DNA of 32,207 nucleotides from an uncultured Bacilli bacterium (GCA_944332215.1 CALVJP010000061.1:1-32207); one strand, 5' to 3'. Positions 24,036-32,207 are shown, counted from the first letter of the stretch. Notes: a model not told the origin generated them from the letters alone. Numbers and translations are program-made.

Positions 24036-24539
24036 CTAACTTTTTAATTCTGTAAAAATCATCGTTTCCCCATTAACTGGGATTTTTAAAAGCTCACCAA
24101 TAATAGGAATATCAAAATACATATAAGTTGTAACTTTATAATAATATCCGCATTTAGTTTTGCGTTCAGAACTTGCATTTTCACAAGTATTGACACGGTA
24201 AACACAATATTCAAATTCCCCGGTTTTATTAACTAATTCACCCTTATTACTCGAGCAGTTACTAGTATTATTATGTCCACCATTCGTATTAACGCGGTAA
24301 CCAATACCAGTCCCATCTTCACCCGCTTTTAACCACTGTAAAATATCTTCTTCAGCAGCATTATAAGCATTGGCCGGATCATTTGAACTTTCACCTTGTT
24401 TTTCAATCTCTTCAATTATTTTATTTTTAACCTTATAAGCCTTAGAATAGGCTAAAGAGCCGACAAAAAACATAATTAGCACCACAACAAAAACAATAAT
24501 AATATTAAAGAGCACGGCATTTCCTATGGCTTCTTTCAC
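24036..24539 (-). CDS. TadE-like pseudopilin, second of a paralogous pair
   Basis: The 167-residue protein starts KEAIGNAVLFN, followed by one membrane helix (about 10-32) and an extracellular Cys-containing domain. It is a paralogue of the next upstream gene: both have a KAYKVN helix exit, YCVY, and a C-terminal P-I-(I/V)-G...KIPV block. The start is GTG, overlapping the previous TGA stop as GTGA, so the two are translated together. TadE/TadF-type minor pilins have this topology. A specific match could not be confirmed. Confidence 0.68.
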   Translation of the reverse strand: MKEAIGNAVLFNIIIVFVVVLIMFFVGSLAYSKAYKVKNKIIEEIEKQGESSNDPANAYNAAEEDILQWLKAGEDGTGIGYRVNTNGGHNNTSNCSSNKGELVNKTGEFEYCVYRVNTCENASSERKTKCGYYYKVTTYMYFDIPIIGELLKIPVNGETMIFTELKS

Positions 24540-25009
24540 GCAGCATTCCCTCCTCTATCTGAAAAGTTATAAGTCCTTTCACCTTTAGTATGAACGGGAA
24601 TTTTGAAAGCACCGACAATTGGTAATTCAACATAAATATAGCTAACAACACTATAATTGTAATACAAAAATTCGCCATCTTTATTCTTTTCATCATTAGG
24701 AGTATCGTTATTAAAATAATAAACACAGTAGAAGAAATTAGAATCTTGAGGCTCTAATTTCCCTTTACCGCGGCTTGCAGCACATACACTGCCATCACTT
24801 GGCGTATAACCAATAGTCTTTAACGTATTATCAATTTCCGTGCGTGCCAATTCATTATAGCCCTCAAACTTTTCAATGGATGCTAATATGCGGGCATTAA
24901 CCTTATAAGCTTTATAATAACTGATGGTAGCCGATAAAATGCCAAAGACAATGATAATGAAGATAATTATCATATTATATGTAAATGTTTCCCCAATACC
25001 TTGACGCAT
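24536..25009 (-). CDS. TadE-like pseudopilin, first of a paralogous pair
   Basis: The 157-residue protein begins MRQGIGETFTYN, with one membrane helix (about 10-32) and an outer domain carrying two Cys (SVCAAS and FFYCVY). The ending is VELPIVGAFKIPV. The N-terminal pattern, a short basic-polar stretch, a Gly, then a hydrophobic helix, resembles a prepilin. GGAGGTAG precedes the ATG. It is coupled to the following paralogue by a GTGA overlap. Confidence 0.68.
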   Translation of the reverse strand: MRQGIGETFTYNMIIIFIIIVFGILSATISYYKAYKVNARILASIEKFEGYNELARTEIDNTLKTIGYTPSDGSVCAASRGKGKLEPQDSNFFYCVYYFNNDTPNDEKNKDGEFLYYNYSVVSYIYVELPIVGAFKIPVHTKGERTYNFSDRGGNAA

Positions 25010-25031
25010 AGGCTACCTCCTTTTTAATTCT

Positions 25032-25214
25032 TTAACTATTACATGGCTGACAACCAGCTTTATCATCCCAGCATTGCCCGTTATTCAAACATTCAGTTCT
25101 CTCTTTAGTATTGTTCATTAAACTAGTAATTAATGGTGTTACTACGGCAACAATAACTCCAATAAGGATAATCGTAACAACCGTTAAGTTTGCTTCTCCT
25201 GATGCCTCTTTCAT
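25032..25214 (-). CDS. Flp-like small pilin candidate
   Basis: The 60-residue protein has a short leader KEASGEA, a hydrophobic helix (about 10-32) and a Cys-rich polar tail with four Cys (CLNNGQCWDDKAGCQPC). Size, leader and position after tadC fit the Flp major pilin of Tad systems. However, the classical G/xxxxEY cleavage site is not present, and the Cys-rich tail is unusual. RBS AGGTGG lies 9 nt before the ATG, and a TATAAT box lies upstream in the 58-nt gap, so extra transcription from here is possible. Confidence 0.65.
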   Translation of the reverse strand: MKEASGEANLTVVTIILIGVIVAVVTPLITSLMNNTKERTECLNNGQCWDDKAGCQPCNS

Positions 25215-25272
25215 AAATTATCACCACCTATCTTTCTCTATTTTAAATTATAACACATTTTCCTTAGTTTTC

Positions 25273-26064
25273 CTAGAAATTCATCATCATCATCATTGAA
25301 ATTAACATGAAGATAAGAATGCCTCCGCCAGTACCACCTAGCATAATCATGGTTTTACTTTCCATTTTATCTAAACGTTCTTTATACTTTTGTTCTCTTG
25401 CTTTATTTTGCAATGAAGAAATAGTCCTTGAAAACATAAGTAATTGCTCCTGTTTATTTTCTTGACTACCTAAACCAAGACGATAAAGCAAACGCATCAT
25501 GCGCATTGAATCACGCACAGGATATTCATTAGCAAAATCCATGTATGGTTGGACAGAAGAATCACCAGCATCGATTTTTTCAATCAACCTTTTAAGGCCC
25601 GGTTTAAAAATTTCCGGCGCCGTAGCAATCGATTTAGAAATGGCTACGGGAACAGTATAATGTTGAATTAAAATTTCTAAACTTTTAAGATAATAAGGAA
25701 GCATTAAATTGATTGTGTGTAAATTAGTTTTATAATACTGTTTTAATTTTTGATATGGAATTTTAAAAACCACATAACCAATAATAATTGATAAAACAAC
25801 ATATACAAAGGAAATTTGGGTCAAGAAAATGAAAATCATTGCGACAATGGCAATTAAACCATTACGGACCCTTTGTGAGAATAATTTATTAACATCAACT
25901 TCACCATATTTGATATTAAGTAAAAACTCATAATCATCTTCCATTAAAAAGCGAAAATAAGGCTCGGTATCTTTGACAAATTTACGCGAACTAAAATGAT
26001 GATTAGCTTCCAGGATAATGATGAAGATTAGCGCGATAATTATAAATAATATTCCTGTACTCAT
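25273..26064 (-). CDS. tadC: TadC-like type II secretion F-domain membrane protein
   Basis: The 263-residue protein has membrane segments near residues 3-20, 70-110 and 238-258, enclosing a T2SSF-type helical cytoplasmic domain (about 120-230). That domain includes YYLKSLEILIQHYTVPVAIS and YPVRDSMRMMRLLYRLG. It forms the Tad inner-membrane platform with TadB. Its ATG overlaps the tadB stop by one base (TAATG). Confidence 0.88.
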   Translation of the reverse strand: MSTGILFIIIALIFIIILEANHHFSSRKFVKDTEPYFRFLMEDDYEFLLNIKYGEVDVNKLFSQRVRNGLIAIVAMIFIFLTQISFVYVVLSIIIGYVVFKIPYQKLKQYYKTNLHTINLMLPYYLKSLEILIQHYTVPVAISKSIATAPEIFKPGLKRLIEKIDAGDSSVQPYMDFANEYPVRDSMRMMRLLYRLGLGSQENKQEQLLMFSRTISSLQNKAREQKYKERLDKMESKTMIMLGGTGGGILIFMLISMMMMMNF

Positions 26065-26966
26065 TATTCCGCCCCCACATCTTCATTATAATATTTTTCT
26101 CCACTTAACAAGAAATATGTATTAAGGAGTATAATTCCATGCAATAATAACTGAATTAGTCCATTATTTAACATTTCGTTATAAGTTTCCACCCCTAAGA
26201 GGAATTGCACTAACATAACCATTAAATAAAGAATAATTCCAAATTGCAAAAATTTTTTATGGAATGCTGCTCTATCAATACGATCACGATATACATTTTC
26301 AACTAACAAATCAATATCTTGGCTCATGTTTTCTAATGATTCTCCAGAGTCCCTTGAGCCTTCGTTAGTAATTTGTAAGAATAATTGATGCATATTTCTA
26401 ACAATATAGAAATCATATCTAGCATTGAAAAATTCAATTGATTGATCAATCGTTCCGTTTTCATAAGCCATATCAATCATAGCTTTAACATCAGATTTCA
26501 CCGGATCTTCTAAAACCCCAGATTCATAAACACCTTCCAAAGCTTTCACAAACGATTGGGTGGTGCCAAATTCCATAATTGTATTAGTTGTATAAACTTG
26601 AATTTGTTCAAAAATAAATTCACTATATACTCGTTTACATCTTAGATACGTTAAATAAGGGATTGCTAAAATTGAAAGGCAAGCATAGATAAGCGAAATA
26701 CCAATGTTGTAGAAGTATAAATAAGTTATAATGGCCGCACTGGCCGCAAAAACAACAATTTGAATAGCATACTGTCTTGGGGTGTATTCTTGGCCTAATT
26801 CTTTTACTTTTTCCCTTATAACCCTAAATGAATAAGGAGTATATTTTTCATAAACCGCGGTGAATTTTTGATTGACAAATTTATAGACATTAGTTTTTTT
26901 CTCACTGCGATAAACAATGATGAAAATAGCAATAGCTAAGACAATTAGAAAGATGATAAATGTCAT
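26064..26966 (-). CDS. tadB: TadB-like type II secretion F-domain membrane protein
   Basis: The 300-residue protein has an N-terminal membrane helix (about 2-19), a pair of helices (about 70-110), a T2SSF-type domain (about 125-245; FGTTQSFVKALEGVYESG and ITNEGSRDSGESLENMSQDI) and C-terminal helices (about 248-292). It follows the TadA ATPase and precedes TadC, the standard platform order. RBS GAGGGG lies before the ATG. Confidence 0.88.
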   Translation of the reverse strand: MTFIIFLIVLAIAIFIIVYRSEKKTNVYKFVNQKFTAVYEKYTPYSFRVIREKVKELGQEYTPRQYAIQIVVFAASAAIITYLYFYNIGISLIYACLSILAIPYLTYLRCKRVYSEFIFEQIQVYTTNTIMEFGTTQSFVKALEGVYESGVLEDPVKSDVKAMIDMAYENGTIDQSIEFFNARYDFYIVRNMHQLFLQITNEGSRDSGESLENMSQDIDLLVENVYRDRIDRAAFHKKFLQFGIILYLMVMLVQFLLGVETYNEMLNNGLIQLLLHGIILLNTYFLLSGEKYYNEDVGAE

Positions 26967-26980
26967 TATTTTCCCCTCCT

Positions 26981-28093
26981 TTATTCAAATAATTTTTCAC
27001 TAGTATCAGACGTGATTAAACTTTTAGTGGGCTTACCACCGAGAAAACGCATTTCTTCTGGTAAAAATACGCCTTGAATTTCCAAATAATCGATAAGATA
27101 TGGACTTGGGTTATTGCGAATAACTCTTCCATCAGCTGATTTACGATAAATAACGTTGGTTTTAGCTTCATTATTTTCATTAACATAAAATTCCGTAACC
27201 TCGGCAATTTCACGATTAAACTTATGGGTTGTCTTGTCAGTATAACCGCGAACATATACGCCCAATTGAATGTACCTGTGAATGGTTTTGACAAATTGAT
27301 CAATTTCTTGATTAGTTTCCAATAAACTATACATACGCTGAGGAATCGAAGCAGCCTTATCAGCATGGATTGTTGATAAAATATAATGGCCTGAAGAAAT
27401 TGAGTTACGAACAGCTAAGACGGCCTCAGCACTACGCACTTCTGAAAGTAAAATCCATTTTGGGTTTTGACGCATACAAGTGACTAAAACGTCCGTATAT
27501 GAAGCAATATTATTGGTTTTCATTGCCACTATATCACGGTGAGGGAAAATTTTATCTAAATGTAATTCAAGGGTATCCTCGATGGTAATTATTTTCTCAT
27601 CACCAGCGATTTTAGAAGCTAAATACTTAACTAATTCTGTTTTTCCTGAGCCGGTTTCACCACAAACCATAATGTTACAATGTCCTTTGACACAGTATTC
27701 CAAAAAGTCGTGAATATCGGCTTCAATATATTTTTGAGCGATGATTTTTTCTTTTTCTAGTCTAATTTTTGCCGGAGTTTTACGAACTACACAAGCAATG
27801 CCGTTAGAGGCAATAGAATCGTGGACAAAATTCATACGTAACTCAGCGCTTTCCGCATCGAGGAATGGATGAGCCATATTAAAGGTTTTACCCATAACAT
27901 TCGAGCACTGAAAGGCTAATTTTTCTATGAAAGCATTGTTAATTTCAGGTTTTTCGACACGAAATATACCTTGAGATAAAGTCTTTAACCATATTTGTCC
28001 ATTATTACTATAAGAAATGTCTGTAATATCATCGTTTTCTAAAAATTCTTTTAAGGGGCCAAAATCTATTTGGTCAAACATATTTTCATGCAT
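26981..28093 (-). CDS. tadA: TadA/CpaF secretion ATPase
   Basis: A GspE/VirB11-superfamily hexameric ATPase that powers pilus assembly. The 370-residue protein has an N-terminal domain (about 1-110), Walker A GETGSGKT (145-152), an acidic box IITIEDTLELHL (168-179), Walker B ILLSEVR (214-220) and a His box GHYILSTIHADKA (235-247). CpaF-type proteins are often longer at the N-terminus; this one is compact. Neighbouring TadB and TadC identify it as TadA rather than VirB11, although a role in the adjacent T4SS cannot be excluded. Confidence 0.92.
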   Translation of the reverse strand: MHENMFDQIDFGPLKEFLENDDITDISYSNNGQIWLKTLSQGIFRVEKPEINNAFIEKLAFQCSNVMGKTFNMAHPFLDAESAELRMNFVHDSIASNGIACVVRKTPAKIRLEKEKIIAQKYIEADIHDFLEYCVKGHCNIMVCGETGSGKTELVKYLASKIAGDEKIITIEDTLELHLDKIFPHRDIVAMKTNNIASYTDVLVTCMRQNPKWILLSEVRSAEAVLAVRNSISSGHYILSTIHADKAASIPQRMYSLLETNQEIDQFVKTIHRYIQLGVYVRGYTDKTTHKFNREIAEVTEFYVNENNEAKTNVIYRKSADGRVIRNNPSPYLIDYLEIQGVFLPEEMRFLGGKPTKSLITSDTSEKLFE

Positions 28094-28096
28094 ATA

Positions 28097-29179
28097 TTAT
28101 TGCCCCGTTGTTGTATTTGTTGAATTAGTTTGGGTATTTGTCTCACCAACATTAATCGTAAACGTAGCTGTATGAACTGTGCCATCTTTTTCAGTTAACG
28201 TAGCAATTAGAGTACCAGCGGCATTGAAAGAAACATTTTGTTTAGTTTTGGTAACTTTTTTATCAGCACCACCATTGATGCTATAAGCACAAGTATAAGT
28301 ACTACCACAGCCTTTTGGATAAGTAAGAGTTACTTTATTTGGCGTACCGCCAGTTTCTGTCATGGTTGGTAATAATTCATCGGTCGTCGTTGTATCTTGC
28401 ACTGGTAACGGAATATTAACAGCATGTGCTTCAATATAATCAGCTAATTGTTGGGTTGAAACCTCAGTAGCTCCCGTAGCATCGACACTACCACCATGTG
28501 GAACGGGGAATAATTCAACCCCTAAAGAACTCATGTAAGAAGCTTTTCTTAACAAGATGTTGATCTCTTCAGGAACTCCGAATATCATCATAGCTGGAGT
28601 CCTATTTTCGTCAGTGTTTTCAAAAACGTTTTTACCAGATGAATCTTTAACAGCTAAAACTTCAACGTTTTCAACTAATTTACCTAACATTACTTTTTCA
28701 TCAGTACCATTCCCAGTTTTCATATAAATATCAATGGTATTACCTGGGTAAATTGAGTTACCGTAGGTACTTTCCATATTTACTGGGAAATTGTAAACAA
28801 TCTCACCTTTTTTAACTTTTACAAAAACTGAGTCTGGTAATTTACTTTTATCAACAACGGTATCGGTGTAGAACATACTACCTTTAGGAATGACTGAGTT
28901 AACGTTTGAGTATTTACCAACAACGTTGGCTTTTGTTCTAATGACGTTGTCGCCAATAGAAATATTTGGCATATCAACTAATTCAACCATGTCATCAGTA
29001 ATTTCTGTACGTGGTTGAATGGTTTCTACAGCCACGGGAACTTTAATTGGCTCCACGGCTTGATTAATTTGGCTACTATAACCGATATATAGAAGTACTA
29101 AAATAATGATTACTCCTATAATCGTAATAGTGTTTTTGTTTTTCAAAAACCTTTGTGCCGAAGCTAAAAATTGATTCAT
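28097..29179 (-). CDS. cpaB: CpaB/RcpC-like SAF-domain protein with C-terminal Ig-like domain
   Basis: The 360-residue protein has one membrane helix (about 19-36), an SAF domain (VPVAVETIQPRTEITDDMVE, about 47-66) and a RcpC/CpaB core (KVKKGEIVYNFPVN, IYPGNTIDIYMKTG, GKLVENVEVLAV). After a linker, residues about 285-345 form a small beta-rich domain with two Cys (KGCGSTYTCAYSINGG, TLIATLTEKDGTVHTATFTINV), like a PKD/Ig-type module. Its tail is Thr/Asn-rich. In Gram-negative cells CpaB works at the periplasmic outer-membrane pore. Here, with no outer membrane expected, the extra domain may suit a wall-exposed role. It is tightly linked to tadA by a 3-nt gap. Confidence 0.85.
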   Translation of the reverse strand: MNQFLASAQRFLKNKNTITIIGVIIILVLLYIGYSSQINQAVEPIKVPVAVETIQPRTEITDDMVELVDMPNISIGDNVIRTKANVVGKYSNVNSVIPKGSMFYTDTVVDKSKLPDSVFVKVKKGEIVYNFPVNMESTYGNSIYPGNTIDIYMKTGNGTDEKVMLGKLVENVEVLAVKDSSGKNVFENTDENRTPAMMIFGVPEEINILLRKASYMSSLGVELFPVPHGGSVDATGATEVSTQQLADYIEAHAVNIPLPVQDTTTTDELLPTMTETGGTPNKVTLTYPKGCGSTYTCAYSINGGADKKVTKTKQNVSFNAAGTLIATLTEKDGTVHTATFTINVGETNTQTNSTNTTTGQ

Positions 29180-29205
29180 ATTTTTCTCCTCTTCTTTCTT
29201 TTATA

Positions 29206-29628
29206 TTAATATGGAACTTCTAATATCGCATCTAGTTTATTACTGATATCGAAGCCATCATCGGATGTTTGTCCATTTAAAGCGGCTGTAGCATTACTAC
29301 TACCACTAAAACTGGTTACTTTGACACTGACCTTAGGAGGGACCTCACTAATGTCATAAAATTCAATCGTGTATTTTCGAGATTTATTCGCGCTTTCAGC
29401 ATAACGCCTTAAAAAGTTTTCCACAAATTTTTCCCGATTTATACGAATTTCACCACTTTTGCGGTAAGCTGAATAATCCAAAGCTTCCCACATGGCGGCT
29501 TCTGTAACTTCTTTTAATAGTTGGGAATTGTGTTCGTCGGTATTGGTAATGGTTTGAAAAAAGGTAATAAAGAATATTGAAGCAACTCCAAGCATGATGA
29601 CCATAATGGCCCAAAAGGATTTATTCAC
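29206..29628 (-). CDS. TadE-like single-span extracellular protein
   Basis: The 140-residue protein has one membrane helix (about 5-27) and an extracellular domain with a long helix followed by beta-type sequence (KYTIEFYDISEVPPKVSVKV). No Cys and no catalytic motif are visible. The topology matches TadE/TadF minor pilins, and the position at the head of the Tad operon supports this. The start is GTG with GAGGTG 7 nt upstream; the RBS overlaps the stop of the preceding gene, implying coupling. Confidence 0.65.
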   Translation of the reverse strand: MNKSFWAIMVIMLGVASIFFITFFQTITNTDEHNSQLLKEVTEAAMWEALDYSAYRKSGEIRINREKFVENFLRRYAESANKSRKYTIEFYDISEVPPKVSVKVTSFSGSSNATAALNGQTSDDGFDISNKLDAILEVPY

Positions 29629-29634
29629 TATTTA

Positions 29635-32196
29635 TCACCTCGGATTTCTACAACTATAATATTTACTGCGGTCACTGGTTAAACAACTTCCTGAGCGACT
29701 TTCAGAATACGCGGAGTTACTGATAAATTTACTAATACACCTTGAGCCATCGTCATCACAGTCTAAAGTAAAATCGTCATATTCAGTTTTGCTATTATAG
29801 TCACGGATATTTTGAATATTAGTCGCATTTAATGTAAACTTATAAATTGGCTCTTTATTGGTATAAAGATTTTCGTTTTCTTCTTGCCGGTTATGGGTGA
29901 TAGTATAGTAAACTACGCCATTGCTACTTTTGCAATTTAACTGGCCAGAAGTAGCATCATAGCCACACCAGTTGGCTCCGGTTAATCTTCCTGTTCCCAG
30001 TTGTCCCGGAAATGGAGTTGTCAAATCGATCGGACGATAAATCAAATTATCAATGGGACATTCGGCAGCTCCAATTAAACATGGATCAAGCTCGCCACCT
30101 TTATTATTAGGACAGGCTGGGTCATTAGGATATAATTCGCAAAAGTCAGGGCCACACTGTTTATTGTAAGTATCTTTATCTGTTTTATTACCATCTTTAT
30201 CATAGTACACATTATTTATAACTACGCATTTTAAGCCACCACCGGGATTATTAGGATCGTTATTAGAACTAGCAATTCTAACTGGGCATTTATAAGCCGT
30301 ATCGGATGTGGATTTTTTATAACAATCGCTAGTTTTAATAGCTGAAGTGCTATTGTTTTGGAAACAACTTAATAAGTTTTCGCAGTTACCATTGCCATTT
30401 TTACAACGATTTTTGACACAAGCTGAATTAGAAAGCTCGGTACATTGTTCATTAGTTAAACCATTACAACTATAACTAGTATTATTAACTAATTTTTTAT
30501 TAAGGGCAACATAGTAAATATTGGTTTCTTTTTTAGTATCGTTAGCAAAGACTTCTGGATTTTTATAAGCTATTTCCATTTTACTATCATCCATATCATA
30601 TTTTAAATAATAATAACCCGCTATTTTATTGTCATCGCCAACATTTTTATATGATACAGGGAAATTAGGATAACCAAGATCATCATATTCTTCTTTAGGT
30701 TTGGTGCTGACAGATTTTCCGTCACTTTTTCGAATATATTGATAAGTGGTCCCGCCTTTATCTTGATAGAAATAATAATAATTAGTTTTAGTAATGCTAT
30801 ATTGGCCAGCTGTACCTTGATCCGCGCCTTTATCTTCGTATAATTCAATATAGTCAGTTTTATAAGGATCTTTTACTCCTTCATTGGCCTGTTCGTCATA
30901 TTTAATTGAAACTTTACCATTGCTTTGGTTTTTATAATATTGATAAACTTCGTTAGGATTATATGAACCACTACCATTAGGGGTACATTGAATGGTCCTT
31001 GTGACTGATATTTTGCCGGTATCCGGTATTGCTCCAGGTATATCTTTAAAATAAGTAGCCTCAAATTTACTATAATCTTCATGTTCAGCAGCCACGGTAA
31101 AGTGTCTACCCGTTTTTACATCTACACCATTTTTAGGAAAATTTACTTGACGTTCTTCGGTACATATATAATTATGCCCATTAATCGTCCTTGAGAAATG
31201 ATCGACAATGGCTTCTTTCCCGCCTTTTGAATTATAGCTATTTACCATCGATTTTAACCTAGATAAATCAATAGTGGTATCTTTAAAAATATATGAAGAT
31301 CCAGAAGTAGTGTCAGTACAGTCAGTACAGTCAGTTTCTGGTGATAAGTTATTTCGGCTTTCTTGTGGAAACCAAATTATATTATAACCAAGACCACTAT
31401 ATCGATTAGCATAATTGGCGCGGTTAGCACTGTAATTAGTACCACGATAAATACCAATATCATCTCTAAACGTTAATAAATCACCTTGGTAACTTGAAGG
31501 CCTATCTGGGGCATAACCAAAATCCCCATCTTTATTACCTGTAGGAATAGATGAAGCGGCTAATTCTTTTCTAGGAGCGGCATAAGTTTTTTGGCTTGAA
31601 GCAAATATCGTAACCTGCTGGATTAATAAACGATAACCATATGAGTCCAAACGGCCAGGCTCATTATCTCCTACTAAGCTTAAATCATTGACACTTAGGC
31701 CTAATTCCGATACCCAATTTTCAGGTTTTAAATTTTGTTCAAGATAACCCGATGCTTCTAATTGAGCAATCACATCGTATGACTGCACCCCGTGGCCACC
31801 ACTCCGAGCATCATCAATTTTTTTAACCAGATTATATAAAGTCCCTGATGTTAACACTTTCTTAGTGGTCGTATTATGATTAGCATAATCAAGTGTTACA
31901 TTATAATAACGGTTTCCAGTTTTCACTATGTAAACAACCGCGGAAGCAATTGAGTAATAGGCCTGCCCTTGTGGCCTATACACTAATTCTACCTTATAAG
32001 ATCTGCTACCTGTAATATTTCCAGCATCAGATAGCTCATCTATAAGCCCTCCTATTCCACCCGAACCACCAGGTGTGAAACCACCAGTTCCTCCCGTACC
32101 ACCAACAGCTTCGGCAGTTTGGGCTGAGGCAATTATACATAATATCAGTACTGGAACAAGCAGTAATGAAATGACTTTTTTATAGCGTTTTGACAT
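29635..32196 (-). CDS. Large secreted Cys-containing surface protein, first visible gene of the Tad operon
   Basis: The 853-residue protein has a signal peptide (1-30, LILCIIASAQTAEA) and a Gly-rich linker (31-53). A long extracellular region follows, rich in Tyr, Asn, Ser and Gly, with many aromatic beta-strand-like segments. A Cys cluster lies in the last third (TNEQCTELSNSACVKNRCKN and others), suggesting disulfide-stabilised modules. There is no LPxTG motif or C-terminal membrane anchor. No domain family was recognised. It is transcribed together with the Tad genes and is a candidate tip adhesin, shaft-associated protein or secreted cargo. RBS AGGTAG lies 5 nt before the ATG. A promoter must lie outside the window. 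Confidence 0.75.
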   Translation of the reverse strand: MSKRYKKVISLLLVPVLILCIIASAQTAEAVGGTGGTGGFTPGGSGGIGGLIDELSDAGNITGSRSYKVELVYRPQGQAYYSIASAVVYIVKTGNRYYNVTLDYANHNTTTKKVLTSGTLYNLVKKIDDARSGGHGVQSYDVIAQLEASGYLEQNLKPENWVSELGLSVNDLSLVGDNEPGRLDSYGYRLLIQQVTIFASSQKTYAAPRKELAASSIPTGNKDGDFGYAPDRPSSYQGDLLTFRDDIGIYRGTNYSANRANYANRYSGLGYNIIWFPQESRNNLSPETDCTDCTDTTSGSSYIFKDTTIDLSRLKSMVNSYNSKGGKEAIVDHFSRTINGHNYICTEERQVNFPKNGVDVKTGRHFTVAAEHEDYSKFEATYFKDIPGAIPDTGKISVTRTIQCTPNGSGSYNPNEVYQYYKNQSNGKVSIKYDEQANEGVKDPYKTDYIELYEDKGADQGTAGQYSITKTNYYYFYQDKGGTTYQYIRKSDGKSVSTKPKEEYDDLGYPNFPVSYKNVGDDNKIAGYYYLKYDMDDSKMEIAYKNPEVFANDTKKETNIYYVALNKKLVNNTSYSCNGLTNEQCTELSNSACVKNRCKNGNGNCENLLSCFQNNSTSAIKTSDCYKKSTSDTAYKCPVRIASSNNDPNNPGGGLKCVVINNVYYDKDGNKTDKDTYNKQCGPDFCELYPNDPACPNNKGGELDPCLIGAAECPIDNLIYRPIDLTTPFPGQLGTGRLTGANWCGYDATSGQLNCKSSNGVVYYTITHNRQEENENLYTNKEPIYKFTLNATNIQNIRDYNSKTEYDDFTLDCDDDGSRCISKFISNSAYSESRSGSCLTSDRSKYYSCRNPR

Positions 32197-32207
32197 TATA
32201 ACTACCT

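Noticed and set aside
27016-27366. Minus-strand frame inside tadA
   Set aside because: It is a shifted-frame shadow of the TadA ATPase with no conserved motif of its own.
26981-28093. VirB11 assignment for the secretion ATPase
   Set aside because: Adjacent TadB, TadC and CpaB genes mark it as TadA/CpaF, and Gram-positive T4SSs usually lack VirB11.
30621-31082. Two short minus-strand frames inside the large secreted protein gene
   Set aside because: They are Ile/Lys-rich shadows in another frame of a clear long gene.
1-32207. CRISPR array or insertion sequence
   Set aside because: No regularly spaced repeats with spacers, no transposase-like frame and no terminal inverted repeats were seen.

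Overview
The window comes from a very AT-rich, low-GC Firmicute-type genome. It uses the standard bacterial code: TGG encodes Trp and TGA is a genuine stop, for example at the end of smpB. Ribosome binding sites are of the AGGAGG/GAGGTG type and promoters are of the TTGaca-17-TATAAT type. An uncultured gut Bacilli or Mollicutes-related lineage would fit, but that is inference. Almost everything is on the minus strand, so the reading order runs from right to left.

Right third (32.2-23.0 kb): a tight, partly overlapping operon for a Tad-type pilus or secretion machine. In order it encodes a large secreted protein, a TadE-like protein, a CpaB/RcpC-like SAF protein with an extra C-terminal domain, the TadA/CpaF ATPase, TadB, TadC, a tiny Flp-like pilin candidate, two paralogous pseudopilin-like proteins and a TadZ/CpaE-like protein with a degenerate P-loop.

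Middle (22.9-7.8 kb): a Gram-positive-style type IV secretion (T4SS) locus in the same orientation. It holds two small VirB2-like proteins, a secreted protein ending in a VirB2-like hairpin, a VirB6-like channel protein, an unknown cytosolic protein, a PrgI/VirB3-like protein and VirB4 carried on two translationally coupled ORFs. These are followed by an NlpC/P60 peptidase, a membrane-anchored protein and a large exported C39-like plus lysozyme-like cell-wall enzyme. A VirD4/TraG coupling ATPase follows with its own promoter. No relaxase or recombinase is visible. The side-by-side Tad and T4SS modules, with a dyad-flanked promoter at the junction, are the most interesting feature here.

Left part (7.6-2.5 kb): ordinary chromosome, comprising a rhodanese, rmuC, a DUF2238/YjdF-like membrane protein and the classic trans-translation block rnr-smpB-ssrA. 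The tmRNA gene has its own promoter and terminator.

Far left (2.5-0 kb): accessory DNA immediately downstream of the tmRNA 3' end. A RhuM-family gene lies between two copies of one segment. Each copy contains the tmRNA 3' edge, the tmRNA-type terminator and an AlbA_2-type gene. The copy nearest ssrA is an internally deleted remnant; the far copy is intact but runs off the window. This looks like integration or recombination at the tmRNA gene.
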